This document shows, one piece after another, positions 37,001 through 44,869 of a DNA stretch of 64,000 nucleotides. Location: NCBI GenBank assembly GCA_946406115.1, contig OX291544.1, positions 5,828,001 to 5,892,000 on the forward strand, read 5' to 3'. Positions within the stretch are counted from its first letter, which is position 1; each line of letters begins with the position of its first letter. The DNA is from Apoda limacodes (lineage: Eukaryota > Arthropoda > Insecta > Lepidoptera > Limacodidae). Under the pieces are notes generated by a model that saw only the letters and a list, made by a program, of their open reading frames with translations, was not told the origin of the DNA and did no database searches. The position numbers and the translations under genes are program-made.

Positions 37001-38940
37001 TGTCTGCTTGTATCGTAATAACCTCAGTAATGGAGTGCCAAATATATTCGCAAATATTTTATCAATTTATCAATGATCATAGGAATACTTTACACATTTT
37101 TGTTTAACTTACTCAAATCATGTGTGAATTTACTGACTTCATCACTTAGCATTGTCATATGTTACATGTACTCGCTCAACATTAAATCCACTATTTCGGG
37201 AACACAAACAAATATGTATATCCAACCATATTAATATTGAATTACAATTGCAGACTGCTTAACAGTTACTACAAATAAGGTTGTGTAAAATTGGCGAGTA
37301 TATAATGAACAGATAAGATAACATATGGCAAAGCAAATGTTAAGTTAGAACAAACCGCAAATAGTGGGTCAGCCGCCTGACCACGGCGGCGACGTAATAA
37401 CCCGACCCGAACGAATCACTACACAACGAGTACAACCTGGAATGATAGTTGCAAAAAAAAAAATCGCAACACCGTAAAGTGTCTTCATGGTGTAAGCTAT
37501 TGATGAATGATGCCAATTAAATATTAATTAACTATCGGATTTGCACATTCATTAAGGCTGGGTTGCACCAACTAACTTTGACGTCAACCAGCCGTCAAAA
37601 ATAGGAGACTGTATGAACATTTGCATAGTCAGCTATTTTTTAACTTAACCGGCCCGTAAAAAGATTTAGCAAACCCCTAGCTGGTTAACTTTAAAAAAAG
37701 CTAACGATAATAATGACCACACAATCTCCATTTTCTGCGACTGGTCAACGTCAAAGGTAGTTAATGCAACCCCAGCCTAACAAAACAAAAGGCAATAGTT
37801 TTTTTTACAAAACAAAAAATGGTACAAGAAGCAAAACACATTATGTTTTCGGAAGTCTAGAGGGGACTGACTGAATGGTTCGCGTCACATAAAACATTAT
37901 AATATTGTGATATCTGTTGTTTGAGATGGTCTTGCTATGCAAATAGCCATGTTACCAGGAGTTAAACGTTTGTAAGTATAATCTTGTTAAACATTATGTG
38001 ACAATTAGCAATTGTGTCACTCTGTGACCGATCGGCAAAGAATGCAAACAAAGTTAGGTCGATTGAAGTAACACAACATAAAGAATATAACGTCTGGCTA
38101 TTGTATGCGCTTTTTACATGTTATTACATTGGTACTTATATTGAATTGATTGAAATATAAGCATTCCATTACAAACAATATAAAACAAGAAAACTAAATT
38201 GAATATAGATATGTGTGCTATCCATTTCGGAAATTCATCTGCAGAATTATTAAACCAGGATCAAGAAATACAAAAACATCTTAAACAATATCTAAATGTC
38301 ACAAATATTACCTGGTTAAAAATCCCAGTCTTATTTTATTTTATCGGGGAGTATTGAAGTTGTAAGTGTATTGAATTAAAAAAATTAAAACCTGGATTTT
38401 TCAGACTTGCTTTAAAATAGGACCGGTGAAAGACAGATGCCTCCAATTGATATATTAAACTCTCTATTATCAAGGGTAATGCTGTATAATGCATGTAGAA
38501 ATAATTGATGTTTTTTCGTAGTGTCAATTGCTTGTTATAATGCATCTAATTGAATAAGATTTGTCATTACTATCAAGTTACGATAAAATAGAACACGGTA
38601 ACATAGCTATTTGTAACTAAATGAATGAGAATATTCGGAACTTTACTTGTTTCAAGTCATGCATTTCCATTTTCTGTGTTATTTATTAGAAACATTCGTA
38701 ATTTTTTCATTTAATGTAACAATGGTTGGATACAGGAATAGAAAAGACAAATAAGAGTTTTGACACTAACCAATGGTGGAGTTGTTGGTAGGAACGGTCC
38801 TCCAGCAAAGGACGCGAAGACCTACATTTTCTGCCAATTCTCCGAACTTGCGCTCTATGTCTTGGTGATGCAGCTTGTCCAGGAAGAAGATCCCGGTAGC
38901 GTAGTGCCCAAATGGCGGTAAGTCTAATTGATGACTGTCT
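4948..38940 (-). CDS. glutamate synthase (GOGAT), fused large and small subunit; 40 exons, N-terminus not found
   Basis: Makes two glutamates from glutamine plus 2-oxoglutarate using NAD(P)H, with FMN, FAD and Fe-S centres; important for ammonia assimilation in insects. Exons 5' to 3': 38940-38771, 36431-36346, 36012-35890, 34683-34574, 34268-34171, 33179-32928, 32843-32722, 30972-30850, 29454-29282, 29086-28958, 27977-27821, 27331-27154, 26943-26839, 25636-25373, 25126-25039, 24764-24645, 23027-22900, 22743-22619, 22288-22144, 21691-21483, 21029-20884, 20723-20614, 19831-19698, 19459-19274, 18895-18747, 18169-18033, 15057-14931, 14293-14145, 10552-10411, 10017-9781, 9441-9176, 8753-8617, 8121-8038, 7909-7719, 7563-7351, 7255-7130, 7037-6949, 6747-6577, 5840-5754, 5084-4948. 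They sum to 5,923 nt; all phases agree, giving about 1,973 codons without a stop. Insect GOGATs are roughly 2,050-2,100 residues, so perhaps 80-120 N-terminal residues are missing. All introns used are GT-AG. Single-base boundary errors are possible. Confidence 0.95.
5225..5335 (-). repeat. SINE fragment, same family as 28.5 and 33.3 kb
   Basis: Shares phrases such as GCGGATTGTAGAGTTCACA and GGTTACCTCACAACATTTTC with the longer copies at 28545-28850 and 33315-33645. It lacks a clear tRNA-like head and sits in the last intron region of glutamate synthase. Boundaries are approximate. Confidence 0.45.
5390..5458 (+). repeat. LINE 3' tail remnant
   Basis: Contains TTTTGACGATTCAAAAGT and then a decayed 'cctaatttaaataaaatcac' followed by TTTGACG. 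This resembles the 3' end of a LINE family seen more fully at 40500-40740 (TGACTATTCAAAAGTG ... AATAAA ... TTTGACT). It lies in the final intron. Confidence 0.5.
6070..6320 (-). repeat. dispersed lepidopteran repeat ending in ACTAATATTATAAATGCGAAAG
   Basis: Reads on the minus strand as an ACTAATATTATAAATGC-type start (about 6285-6315), then AAATTTGGCATGGAGATA and GAAACCGCAAGCAAAAGCTAG-like text near 6085. The same order appears on the plus strand at 42815-43150, and the start also at 60572-60690. It is a non-autonomous repeat common in moths and butterflies; I see no ORF. Confidence 0.6.
8213..8606 (+). repeat. tRNA-headed SINE in GOGAT intron
   Basis: Begins with a tRNA-like stretch, box A-like TGGCGCAAGTGG at about 8223 and box B-like AAGGTTCCGGGTTTG near 8260, spaced as in a tRNA promoter. 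About 330 bp later there is an (ATTC)n tail at roughly 8595-8607. Head, body and simple tail fit a SINE. The box B is degenerate, so the copy is old. Confidence 0.5.
10411..18895 (-). CDS. GOGAT exons 25-29: GXGXG beta-helix domain
   Basis: Five exons encode the C-terminal right-handed beta-helix of the large subunit. Visible are [81 protein letters not shown]-type sequence ([18 protein letters not shown]), [20 protein letters not shown] and [11 protein letters not shown]. The intron between 18033 and 15057 contains a LINE fragment in the opposite orientation, and the intron between 14145 and 10552 is the longest one (3.6 kb) in this half of the gene. One donor here is GTCAGT rather than GTAAGT, still canonical GT. 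Confidence 0.95.
11785..11850 (+). repeat. fragment of the ACTAATATTATAAATGCGAAAG repeat
   Basis: Contains TTAGTATTAAATGCGAAAGTTTGAATGTTTGTTACTC, recognisable here only as the start of the same dispersed repeat seen at 6070-6320 and 42815-43150. It lies in the long intron between the exons at 14145 and 10552. Confidence 0.45.
12604..12676 (-). repeat. solo 3' tail of the jockey-like LINE family
   Basis: On the minus strand it matches the last about 70 bp of the element at 48304-51913, including GGTGACCGCTTACCATCAGG and CACCTTAGTGGTAT. No coding part is attached. Similar solo tails occur at 27392-27435, 32592-32675 and 43196-43262. Confidence 0.75.
15100..17392 (+). mobile_element. 5'-truncated non-LTR retrotransposon (jockey/CR1-like) in GOGAT intron
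   Basis: A decayed LINE lies antisense in the intron between the exons at 18033 and 15057. Reverse-transcriptase blocks can be followed through frameshifts: [20 protein letters not shown] (15331-15810 frame), then [44 protein letters not shown] and LFADDTSL (15770-16195 frame). After the RT come [20 protein letters not shown] and [19 protein letters not shown] up to 16858. The endonuclease region is missing, so the copy was 5'-truncated near 15.1 kb. It ends in an AATAAAAAATA-type tail near 17390. Stops and frameshifts make it inactive. Confidence 0.85.
16857..17215 (+). repeat. degenerate repeats in LINE 3' untranslated region
   Basis: Five imperfect copies of a unit like TTGACAATGCCCCTGTACAG followed by CAGCTAATA start near 16861, 16945, 17030, 17105 and 17179, spaced 68-90 bp apart with AT-rich filler. 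They follow directly on the last coding remnant of the LINE. Confidence 0.7.
17612..17646 (+). repeat. (GAAA)n-type microsatellite
   Basis: Imperfect run of GAAA and GAAAA units. It directly precedes the LINE-like 3' end at 17645-17880, which is in reverse orientation. Confidence 0.7.
17645..17880 (-). repeat. probable LINE 3' end, reverse orientation
   Basis: Minus-strand text CCACTGAAAATCAGTGTTGT and GGCCGCAGCTTATGCTGAGT looks like the 3' untranslated part of a lepidopteran LINE, followed by an A-rich end. No coding part. Family recognition is from memory. Confidence 0.35.
18496..18643. repeat. imperfect inverted repeat, 148 bp
   Basis: GACATCTAGACAGCCAT at the left pairs with ATGACTGTCTAGATGTTGTC at the right, with a GC-richer middle. 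It could be a small MITE in the intron between the exons at 18747 and 18169. Target duplications were not identified. Confidence 0.4.
19274..25126 (-). CDS. GOGAT exons 15-24: FMN-binding synthase domain with 3Fe-4S motif
   Basis: Ten exons encode the (beta/alpha)8 barrel where 2-oxoglutarate is aminated. Key segments are [140 protein letters not shown] and [12 protein letters not shown]. The cysteine cluster [19 protein letters not shown], spanning the 20614-20723/19698-19831 exon pair, matches the 3Fe-4S ligand pattern of GltB. No expected motif is missing, so this part looks functional. Confidence 0.96.
23500..23740 (-). repeat. tRNA-derived SINE, minus strand
   Basis: On the minus strand the head reads GGCCGGCTGCTGTGCCGAGG and then a perfect box B-like GGGTTCGATTCCCGC near 23670-23685. 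The body leads to TTGTCTGGTATCCATAACAC and a TATTTATTTA-type tail near 23505. This matches the layout of a common lepidopteran tRNA-headed SINE. It sits in the intron between the exons at 24645 and 23027. Confidence 0.65.
25373..29454 (-). CDS. GOGAT exons 9-14: central domain
   Basis: Six exons encode the central domain that links the amidotransferase to the FMN domain. Visible segments include [19 protein letters not shown], a [17 protein letters not shown] stretch, [34 protein letters not shown]-like ([14 protein letters not shown]), [60 protein letters not shown] and [20 protein letters not shown]. All are close to known eukaryotic and bacterial GltB sequences as I recall them. The first exon here carries an Ala/Asn/Gly-rich insert (several [10 protein letters not shown] units) between the amidotransferase and central domains, likely a variable linker. 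Exon phases join cleanly. Confidence 0.95.
27392..27435 (-). repeat. solo tail of jockey-like LINE family
   Basis: Minus strand reads CCATAGGCTACGCTAGCCGC and then ATCAGGTGGGCCGCAAG, a diverged form of the 3' tail of the element at 48304-51913. Confidence 0.5.
27590..27690 (+). repeat. RTE-type LINE 3' remnant
   Basis: Contains CTAGACCGCATTAGGCCAGC, then GTGATGAACTACGGCCTAAT and GGGG-like ending. This is a decayed form of a LINE 3' end common in Lepidoptera. A second copy is at 35745-35855. It lies in a GOGAT intron. Confidence 0.45.
28545..28850 (-). repeat. tRNA-headed SINE, minus strand
   Basis: Minus strand starts near 28850 with GGTGGCCGCGGGGTTTCGAT and a clear box B, GGAGGTTCGAGCCCGGC, near 28785. 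The body includes ACAATCCGCACGGGTTCTGC and CTCGGTGAGGGTAG, which are shared with the copy at 33315-33645. Intronic. Boundaries are approximate. Confidence 0.6.
30149..30258. mobile_element. 110-bp MITE
   Basis: Ends are inverted repeats: ACATTGTG at the left and CACAATGT at the right, with an inner GTAAGAAAATTAC / GTAATTTTCT pair. The middle holds an AAAGCCTTCGGCCTTAGGCT hairpin-like core seen in lepidopteran MITEs. Flanking duplication could not be settled. It lies in the intron between the exons at 30972-30850 and 29454-29282. Confidence 0.55.
30850..38940 (-). CDS. GOGAT exons 1-8 of those found: class II glutamine amidotransferase domain
   Basis: Eight exons encode most of the amidotransferase that hydrolyses glutamine and channels ammonia inward. 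Seen in order: [11 protein letters not shown], a WRTVPTNNS stretch, [111 protein letters not shown] and [15 protein letters not shown]. These are hallmark segments of GltB-type amidotransferases. The first exon starts in mid-codon after an AG at 38942-38941, so an upstream exon must exist. It should carry the N-terminal nucleophile cysteine, which is not visible here. Introns contain SINE, MITE and LINE fragments. Confidence 0.95.
31318..31683 (+). mobile_element. 3' fragment of the jockey-like LINE family
   Basis: Matches the last about 370 bp of the element at 48304-51913: ATGATGCCCACGGCAACTTT, CTACCATCGCACCGCTCGCC, CTAAGGACTACAGTATGGGG, then the GCGTCCATAGGCTA tail and an A run at about 31672. 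5'-truncated, as usual for LINEs. Stops and indels are present. Confidence 0.85.
31690..32591. other. intron stretch with perfect hairpin, no supported gene
   Basis: Two plus-strand open frames (31837-32031, 64 codons; 32123-32416, 97 codons) have no recognisable domain. The second ends just before the perfect hairpin at 32421-32456. The region lies between two copies of LINE debris inside a GOGAT intron. Confidence 0.4.
32421..32456. repeat. perfect 16-bp stem, 4-base loop hairpin
   Basis: AGCCCTCGCCACTGGA, loop TAGC, then the exact reverse complement TCCAGTGGCGAGGGCT. It is strongly GC-rich in AT-rich surroundings. Function unknown; it may be an element end. Confidence 0.9.
32592..32675 (+). 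repeat. solo 3' tail of jockey-like LINE family
   Basis: ACAAGCGTCCATAGGCTACG followed by GTGACCGCTTACCATCAGGC and a CACCTTAGTGGTATAATAAA end, very close to the tail of the element at 48304-51913. No coding part is attached. Confidence 0.8.
33315..33645 (-). repeat. SINE, same family as 28.5 kb, minus strand
   Basis: Shares CTACCCTCACCGAGG, CGGATTGTAGACTT and a T-run followed by GTCGTATGCAAGTTCC with the copy at 28545-28850, and has a decayed head near 33590-33640. Intronic in glutamate synthase. Confidence 0.55.
34929..35570 (+). mobile_element. deleted fragment of jockey-like LINE family
   Basis: Begins in the RT region (CTACTGCATATCAATGATAT, TGCTATGCAGATGACAGTAC, the YADD-encoding stretch) and runs to the family tail and poly(A) at about 35560. 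About 310 bp present in the 48.3-kb copy (51150 to about 51460) are missing at the junction AAAACCCCATCGATCCCAAA near 35150. This copy keeps a stretch (GTGTCTCAAATCGAGACCAC) lost from the 48.3-kb copy. Confidence 0.85.
35745..35855 (+). repeat. RTE-type LINE 3' remnant
   Basis: Reads CCAACCCGAACTAGGCTAGC, ATGGTGGATTACGACCTAAG and then CAGTGGGGCGTATAGCGACT, a diverged 3' end of a LINE widespread in Lepidoptera. Same family as 27590-27690. Confidence 0.5.
37556..37777. mobile_element. 222-bp MITE with TAA target duplication
   Basis: Terminal inverted repeats of about 36 bp begin GGCTGGGTTGCACCAACTAA and end with its near reverse complement (GTTAATGCAACCCCAGCC). TAA at 37553-37555 and again at 37778-37780 flanks it. 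A 3-bp TWA duplication fits PIF/Harbinger-type transposition. No ORF, so it would need a transposase in trans. It lies in the intron upstream of the exon at 36431. Confidence 0.8.
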
Positions 38941-39298
38941 CTGGAACAAGAAAAGGAAATGAGTACACATGCCATTAAGCCTTTCATTCTTAGGTCTTAG
39001 TTAGGAAATGTACAGAACTATAGGTGAGGTATAATTCATTAAAATCCCTTTAATGGTACATCCCTTAAGTCAAGCTAATAAAATCATCTGGTTGTTACGA
39101 TCTACATTATTCATTTTCCAAACCATGAAACTTACTAAACTAACACAATGTGAAACAGCAATGTAAGTTATATCATAATCTTTTTGGAATCATATTTTTT
39201 CACCAACAGCGTGGTACAGAACAGATACCTGGACCAATGGTCTGGTCAGAGGATAACTTAGCGGTCTCTCAGGATCTAGTTAAACATATATAATATAA

Positions 39299-40391
39299 CT
39301 TAAAGAGGTAACGCACAGCGAGTACTCGCTCAAATAAGCCGCTTGAACAACTAAAGCGGGGTATACCGAGTACTCGCTCGAATGAGCAGCCTGTACTGGG
39401 GAAGTACCTCCACCTTACTTCTGTAACCGCGGCCACAATAACGCTAACATTGAGTAGTGTTGTGTTCCTGGCGGCGAGTATCGTTGCCAGAGCACTCTAG
39501 GATTCGCTGCGCGGACAGCGGAGGACCGGAGGTGCTCGTTGCAGTCATTGCTCAGCGCAGACGCGGCGTGCTGGTACGGCGGTCAGGGATACCTGATGAA
39601 ACGGCTGACCACTGGCCGCCCGCAAGATGAACGATGATTACTTAATCTCTACCCTGGGAGGCTAAACCACCAACCTGTGTAAAGTCCCTGAAATAGTAGT
39701 CGTGCCAGCAACCATTTTATCTGTGCCGAGCATCGGCAGTTTCAGTACCGCACCTTTTGTCCTTTAAGCTGTCTGTACAGTGAATCCTCGTCTATAGTCT
39801 AAGTAATTAATATTTTTAAAAATATGGCGAGAATTAAAAGAAAAATTTTTTTCAGTTGCAACATTATGGGTATTCACGCTAATCATAACGCAGTCCAGTT
39901 AAGAAACTGCGCAGCCGACCATTCTTTTTCTAACAGAGACACAGATGTCCTGCAGCGGCCGATATCATACCGTGGAGGCAGCTCTGCTTTAGCTCAGAAC
40001 ATCCTGACGTCTGCGTTGGGGTTGTTTTCTTACTGAACCTCGAGGCAGCATTTAATTTGTATTTTAACTCAAGACGGGCTGTGAGAATTGTCGACGATCC
40101 CAAACTCACTTGCCGTATTGCCCTTAAATCTAAGGAAAGGCTTTGGCTCCCTGTGTGTGTTCTATCGCTTGCACAATGGGATGCGTTCTGAGGATTGTTC
40201 GAAAAGATGCCCACGGCTACTTCTTACCATTGCACCGCTCGCCATCGGTCCCGTACAGTGCGGTTTCAGAAAAACTTCCTCACGCGAAAGCTTGGGTTGT
40301 GGAAAGAGCTCCTAGAGAAGGACTAGAGTATAGGGTTCTTTAAGGCAGAAGCCTTATTATATTTCTGAAGGTCGGCAACGCGCGAGTGAAA
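39299..40391. mobile_element. rearranged copy of jockey-like LINE family
   Basis: Starts with the 5' leader shared with 48304 onward (GAGTACTCGCTCGAATGAGC, AACCGCGGCCACAATAACGC), reaches the ORF start at 39824 (ATGGCGAGAATTAAAAG) and the GGGTATTCACGCTAATCATA stretch. It then jumps to a GCTCAGAACATCCTGACGTC stretch, followed by an inverted segment (about 40021-40075; minus strand reads KLNAASRFSKK), and then to the 3' coding region in forward orientation. Most of the endonuclease and RT is gone. It stops near 40391 without the tail. Confidence 0.85.
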
Positions 40392-40499
40392 ATATCGGAA
40401 TACTCTTAAATATCTGAATTCCTTCACTCGATTGACGATATTTGACGCTTCACATGGTGCGCCCCCCTATGCTACATAAAAACAAAAAAATAATAATTG

Positions 40500-40740
40500 A
40501 CATGTTTAACTTTGTTTTTAGTAGCTTACTTACTTATTTTTATTACCTAATAAGTGTTTCGGTACATATTGTATACTCTTTAGCTATTTATCAAAGTATT
40601 GTATTATTACTTTAAATAGAACTTCTTGCCAGCTCTTTTTGGCAGAAATTAACATTGTATACATTACATTGACTATTCAAAAGTGTTCTTAGAAACCTAT
40701 TTGAATAAAAAAAAATTACTGACTTTGACTAAAAGGCATT
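40500..40740 (+). repeat. LINE 3' end with TTTGACT-type tail
   Basis: Contains GAACTTCTTGCCAGCTCTTT, TTGACTATTCAAAAGTGTTC, ACCTATTTGAATAAA and an ending GACTTTGACT. This is the standard 3' end of a LINE family abundant in moths and butterflies. No coding part remains. Confidence 0.6.
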
Positions 40741-42814
40741 CAGAGGTACAGCAATCCAAAAATATACAAGCACTGAAGGAGCAACTAGCTAAGGAAATAT
40801 TTAAATTATTATAGGTCACGGATTTTAAAGTGAATTCCATAAGACTTATTAAAGCTCACAATGTAAAAACATTAAATATTTATTATATTTTACACACAAT
40901 TTAAGGAAACTCACAAAAATCAAGTATTCAATTAGCAGAATTTTGGTTTGTGCAAAGGGTGCGCGGTAACTTGAAACAGTTTTCGATATTGATTTCTTTT
41001 AAAATACAAGTAGCGTGTCAGCACGTAGCTTAAGCGAAACGTATTCATTACTCAATAAATTCCATGTACCGCACAGCAAAATGTACTTTCGAACTACGTG
41101 ACTCAGTAGGACGAAATTATTAGATACTAGGTGATCCGCTCAACTTCGTCTGCGCCACATTTATGAAATTAATAAACTAAAACATTGTCAAAGTAGGATT
41201 TCATTTCTACACCCTTAGCCACGTTGAACCACTTGGTTTCAATCGTAGTAGTTTTCCGTTAGCTACTGAGATTGCTCTCATATAAATTCTCATTGGGTGT
41301 GCCGCTGTGAGCGTTCAAAGCTTTATTACTGGATTGAGTACGCCAGGTTCTTCATAGTATTTTGGTCGGCGCCAGTGAGGCGATGTGAGCGTTCGGGGCT
41401 GGATTCTCTAGGCTAGAGAATATGAGAACGTTCTCACTGACAATGGCAAGACGATTAGCATGCAGAGACGGAGTCTCTCCGCTTTGACGTATTTTGGATG
41501 CCCTTGACTGAGACGAGAAATTTGCAACTTTCTTATACGCATGTCGGTGTTGCTATTTTGTCTTAAACGACTATGGAAAATGAGAAAGTGAAAATATTGT
41601 ATGGGAATAAAATAAATTCAAAGAAAACTAATTATATTAGCTGACGTAATAATAAAAAAGTAGACGAAACATAGATTATTATTAGATTTAATTAGAAAGA
41701 AAATAATTATGTACGTATAATAAAAAAAAGGAAATTAATATAGTTCTTCAAAACTTTTTAAATATAAAAATAGTTATAGTGAGTCTTCTTTAGAGCAGAT
41801 ATATGTGTGCATGTGCAGATATATGTGTGCACGTGCAGATATATGTGTGTATGGACTTTTTTAAGAGGATAAATCCCGCCATACATTATTTTTGAGTAAC
41901 TTTAATTATTTAGGCAGCGAACGCCACAAAGGTATTTTATCGCTCCTATTGGTCTTAGTTGATGTTACGTAGCTTATGTTCCTTAAAGATAAATACACTT
42001 TCTAATATAACAGTCATTTCGTAAAGATATACATACATACATACATACAACAAACTGCAAAAGTACTAAATTACCTATATGCCACGATCAAATTTCAAAT
42101 GTATTTTTATGTTGCCAGCGCGCCAACTATGAAATATTGATGTAAAAACAAACAAAAAAATCATGATATATACCTATGTTAAAATTATCAGTTTAATATA
42201 TTATAATAACTAAATTATCAACAAAGAGCGACCTAAACTTTTACCGACAATTCCATACGACAAAGCCTAAAGCGCAGTGTTACAATAAATCCTAACTACG
42301 TCATGATACGCTAGATTTAGATCATAAAGGTCAGAGGAGCACCGCAATGTCAGATGCGTGCGCACCCTAACCGTGACGTCACAACTGAAACCTAAATATT
42401 GAGCCTGCCGTGTCTGAAACTAAAATCTAACCTACTTACTGCTTAGGTACCGTCACTGTGTCCTATATGATTGATGTTGGACAATTTTCGTATGTGGTTT
42501 ACCTACGCAATGACATACATTTCTATTAATTTAATTAGTTTTTCTTAGGGTTCCGTAGTCGAATGGTAAAACCGTATAGTTTCGTTATAGTTTCGTCATG
42601 TCCGTCTGCCTATCCTTCCACCACAGCCTTATAAATCTTTGTCTTCACTCACATTAAAAAAATATGGAAAGATGTCCTACGGAACTGCCTTATGATCTCA
42701 TAGTAAAAGTGAAAAAAATAAATTATACATTGATCTGAGCGATTTTATTTCTCATAACCGTTGATTTGGGTTGGGTTGGGTCGCTTTACAATATTTAGGA
42801 TAGGATAGTTGCGA
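40741..42814. other. non-coding stretch with simple repeats
   Basis: No gene supported. It holds three tandem 20-bp units at 41795-41854, an (ATAC)n run at 42029-42049 and otherwise AT-rich sequence. Confidence 0.6.
41795..41854 (+). repeat. three tandem copies of a 20-bp unit
   Basis: Units GCAGATATATGTGTGCATGT, GCAGATATATGTGTGCACGT and GCAGATATATGTGTGTATGG follow head to tail. Confidence 0.9.
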
Positions 42815-43150
42815 TGTTTAGGAATCCATACTAATATTATAAATGCCAAAGTAACTCTGTCTGTACATCTGTTTAAGATGAAATTTGGCATGGAGATAGT
42901 TTGAGTCCCGAGAAAGGACCATAGGCTACTCAAAAATTACGTACGTACGCACGTTAAGTATAAGTCGGTTTTTTTTCTCCTAAACCTACAACCGAATTTA
43001 GGGCGGGTGGAACCGCGGGGAAATTTGGCATGGAGATAGACTGAGCCCCGGGCAAGGATATAGGCTACTTGAAACCTCTAATGTGAGTCGGTTTTTTTTC
43101 TATAATTCAAGAGCTGCCGTGTAAATCGCGGGCAAAAGCTAGTTATAAAT
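42815..43150 (+). repeat. dispersed ACTAATATTATAAATGC repeat, with internal duplication
   Basis: Starts CATACTAATATTATAAATGC, continues with TGAAATTTGGCATGGAGATA, which occurs twice (about 42879 and 43019), and ends GCGGGCAAAAGCTAG. It is the plus-strand version of 6070-6320. The 'ATTTGGCATGGAGATAG..TGAG.CC' part is partly duplicated. Confidence 0.65.
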
Positions 43151-43195
43151 ATAGTAACCGTTTTTGACGCTTGTATATTAGTTAGAATTTTTTTT

Positions 43196-43262
43196 GATCC
43201 ACCAAGGCGACAAATAAGATTACGGCTAACTAATGCTAAGTAAGCGGTCTAGCCTACGGATG
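43196..43262 (-). repeat. diverged solo tail of jockey-like LINE family
   Basis: Minus strand reads ATCCGTAGGCTAGACCGCTT and a GTCGCCTTGGTGG ending, a strongly diverged version of the 48304-51913 tail. Confidence 0.45.
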
Positions 43263-43417
43263 CTTCTAACAACAGGATTACATAAAATATGATATTGCTT
43301 TGTTAATGAACCAAAATCAATTCCAGCAGCTGAAACAGACATCTTGAAAACATTAGTATGCAAGTTTTCGACTGTTATGAAACATCAGAATGTTGTTTGA
43401 TTATGTAGTTGTGTATA

Positions 43418-43699
43418 TGTCGCAGCCATCTCGTTAAATTAGTCAGTTAATTGGATGCCTAGGCAGATCGTTAAGTATGAAAATGATATTATCATATGAC
43501 TGAAGAGATTATTGTATAAAACTCGATTGGAACGCTCCGCTCGCTTTGCTTGCTCCGCATCTACGTTGACACAAGAAAAACTGAACCTAACCCAACTCAC
43601 ATTACTTATAAAGTGTAATTTCTGTTCATTTCTTTTCCATTCTTCACGATCTGCCTAGGCGTGCAATAAACTGGCTAATTTAACAAGATGGCTGCGACA
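43418..43699. mobile_element. 282-bp MITE with about 55-bp inverted ends
   Basis: Left end TGTCGCAGCCATCTCGTTAA continues through GCCTAGGCAGATCGT. The right end is its near reverse complement, ending in AACAAGATGGCTGCGACA. The middle is not coding. Target duplication unclear. Confidence 0.75.
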
Positions 43700-44869
43700 G
43701 ATATAATATATCGACTCGAATATAGTAAGTACCTTACAATGTTTTATTAGCATAGTTACAGAAGAAGCCTCACCAAATTACAATTAATTATAGTAATTAC
43801 GTTCTTTGGCTTCTGAGTCTGAACAAAATATACCTTACAAGTAGTACTTATGCATAAGTAATAAACAGGCCAATCGGTGTCTTTCACGCATTAAATTAGG
43901 GTTCTGTACAATGAGAATTATTGAGAATATCTAAAAAACCATGAACTGTTTTAACCGAAAACAATTTTCATTGAAAGTATTTATATACCCCTATTATTGG
44001 TTTTCAGATTTTCAGATCACACGGTTTAAAAGTTAGACAGAGGGAGTTTTTTAATTCCTCGGTTTAATGTATGGACAGGTACCCCTAAAATATTAGTTTG
44101 TAGTCTATACTGCAACCATTATTTTCTTCTATCCAATACAACTAATGAGGTAGCTCAATTTAGAAGTTTAAAAAGCGACACTACCGCTTACCTCATTATT
44201 CCAAAAAAATTTAATTTTTCTTAAAATTAAATTGTTGGCAATGAATAGTAATTCGGTTTTGAATAACTGCAGAACCTAGTAATGAGTTAAAATTAAATAA
44301 ATTTCACCTAGTAGGTAACGCATGCATGTACCTACTTTGATAAACATATAAACTCATAATTTACGGGCGACATCAATGGAAACATTATTTCAATAGGTAT
44401 GAAGCCTCTTAGATTGAGTGACTCGTTTTCAGATATACAGTGTACACAAGCAATCAAGTAAACATAGAGATGCCCGGCGTTATTACATGTCTCGAGCCTC
44501 GTATCGCATAAATAAAATTACTTTACGTATTCATTAAATGAAGTCGCATTCAATCAAATCACATTAGAAATAGTCCTAAGTTCTAAGCGAGAAAATATGG
44601 AATTTATTGTTGATACTATTCGAGATATCTATATAAATCAAATTCATATCAAAAAGAGGAAATATGCAGATCTATTATTTGATTCGATAATCAGTTTTTT
44701 TGCTTTCTACGCAAAGAGCTGCCAAATAATAAATTTTACAATATTCATTACGCACATGCCTATATCATATTGTTTACCATCTAATAAGAAGCACAGATAT
44801 TGAATTTTGACTACTCAATCGGGTTATATTAGGTGTCTAAAGGAAACAAACTAATATTACAAACAAAAT
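43700..44869. other. non-coding stretch
   Basis: AT-rich sequence; the 68-codon open frame at 44597-44803 has no recognisable feature. Confidence 0.5.
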
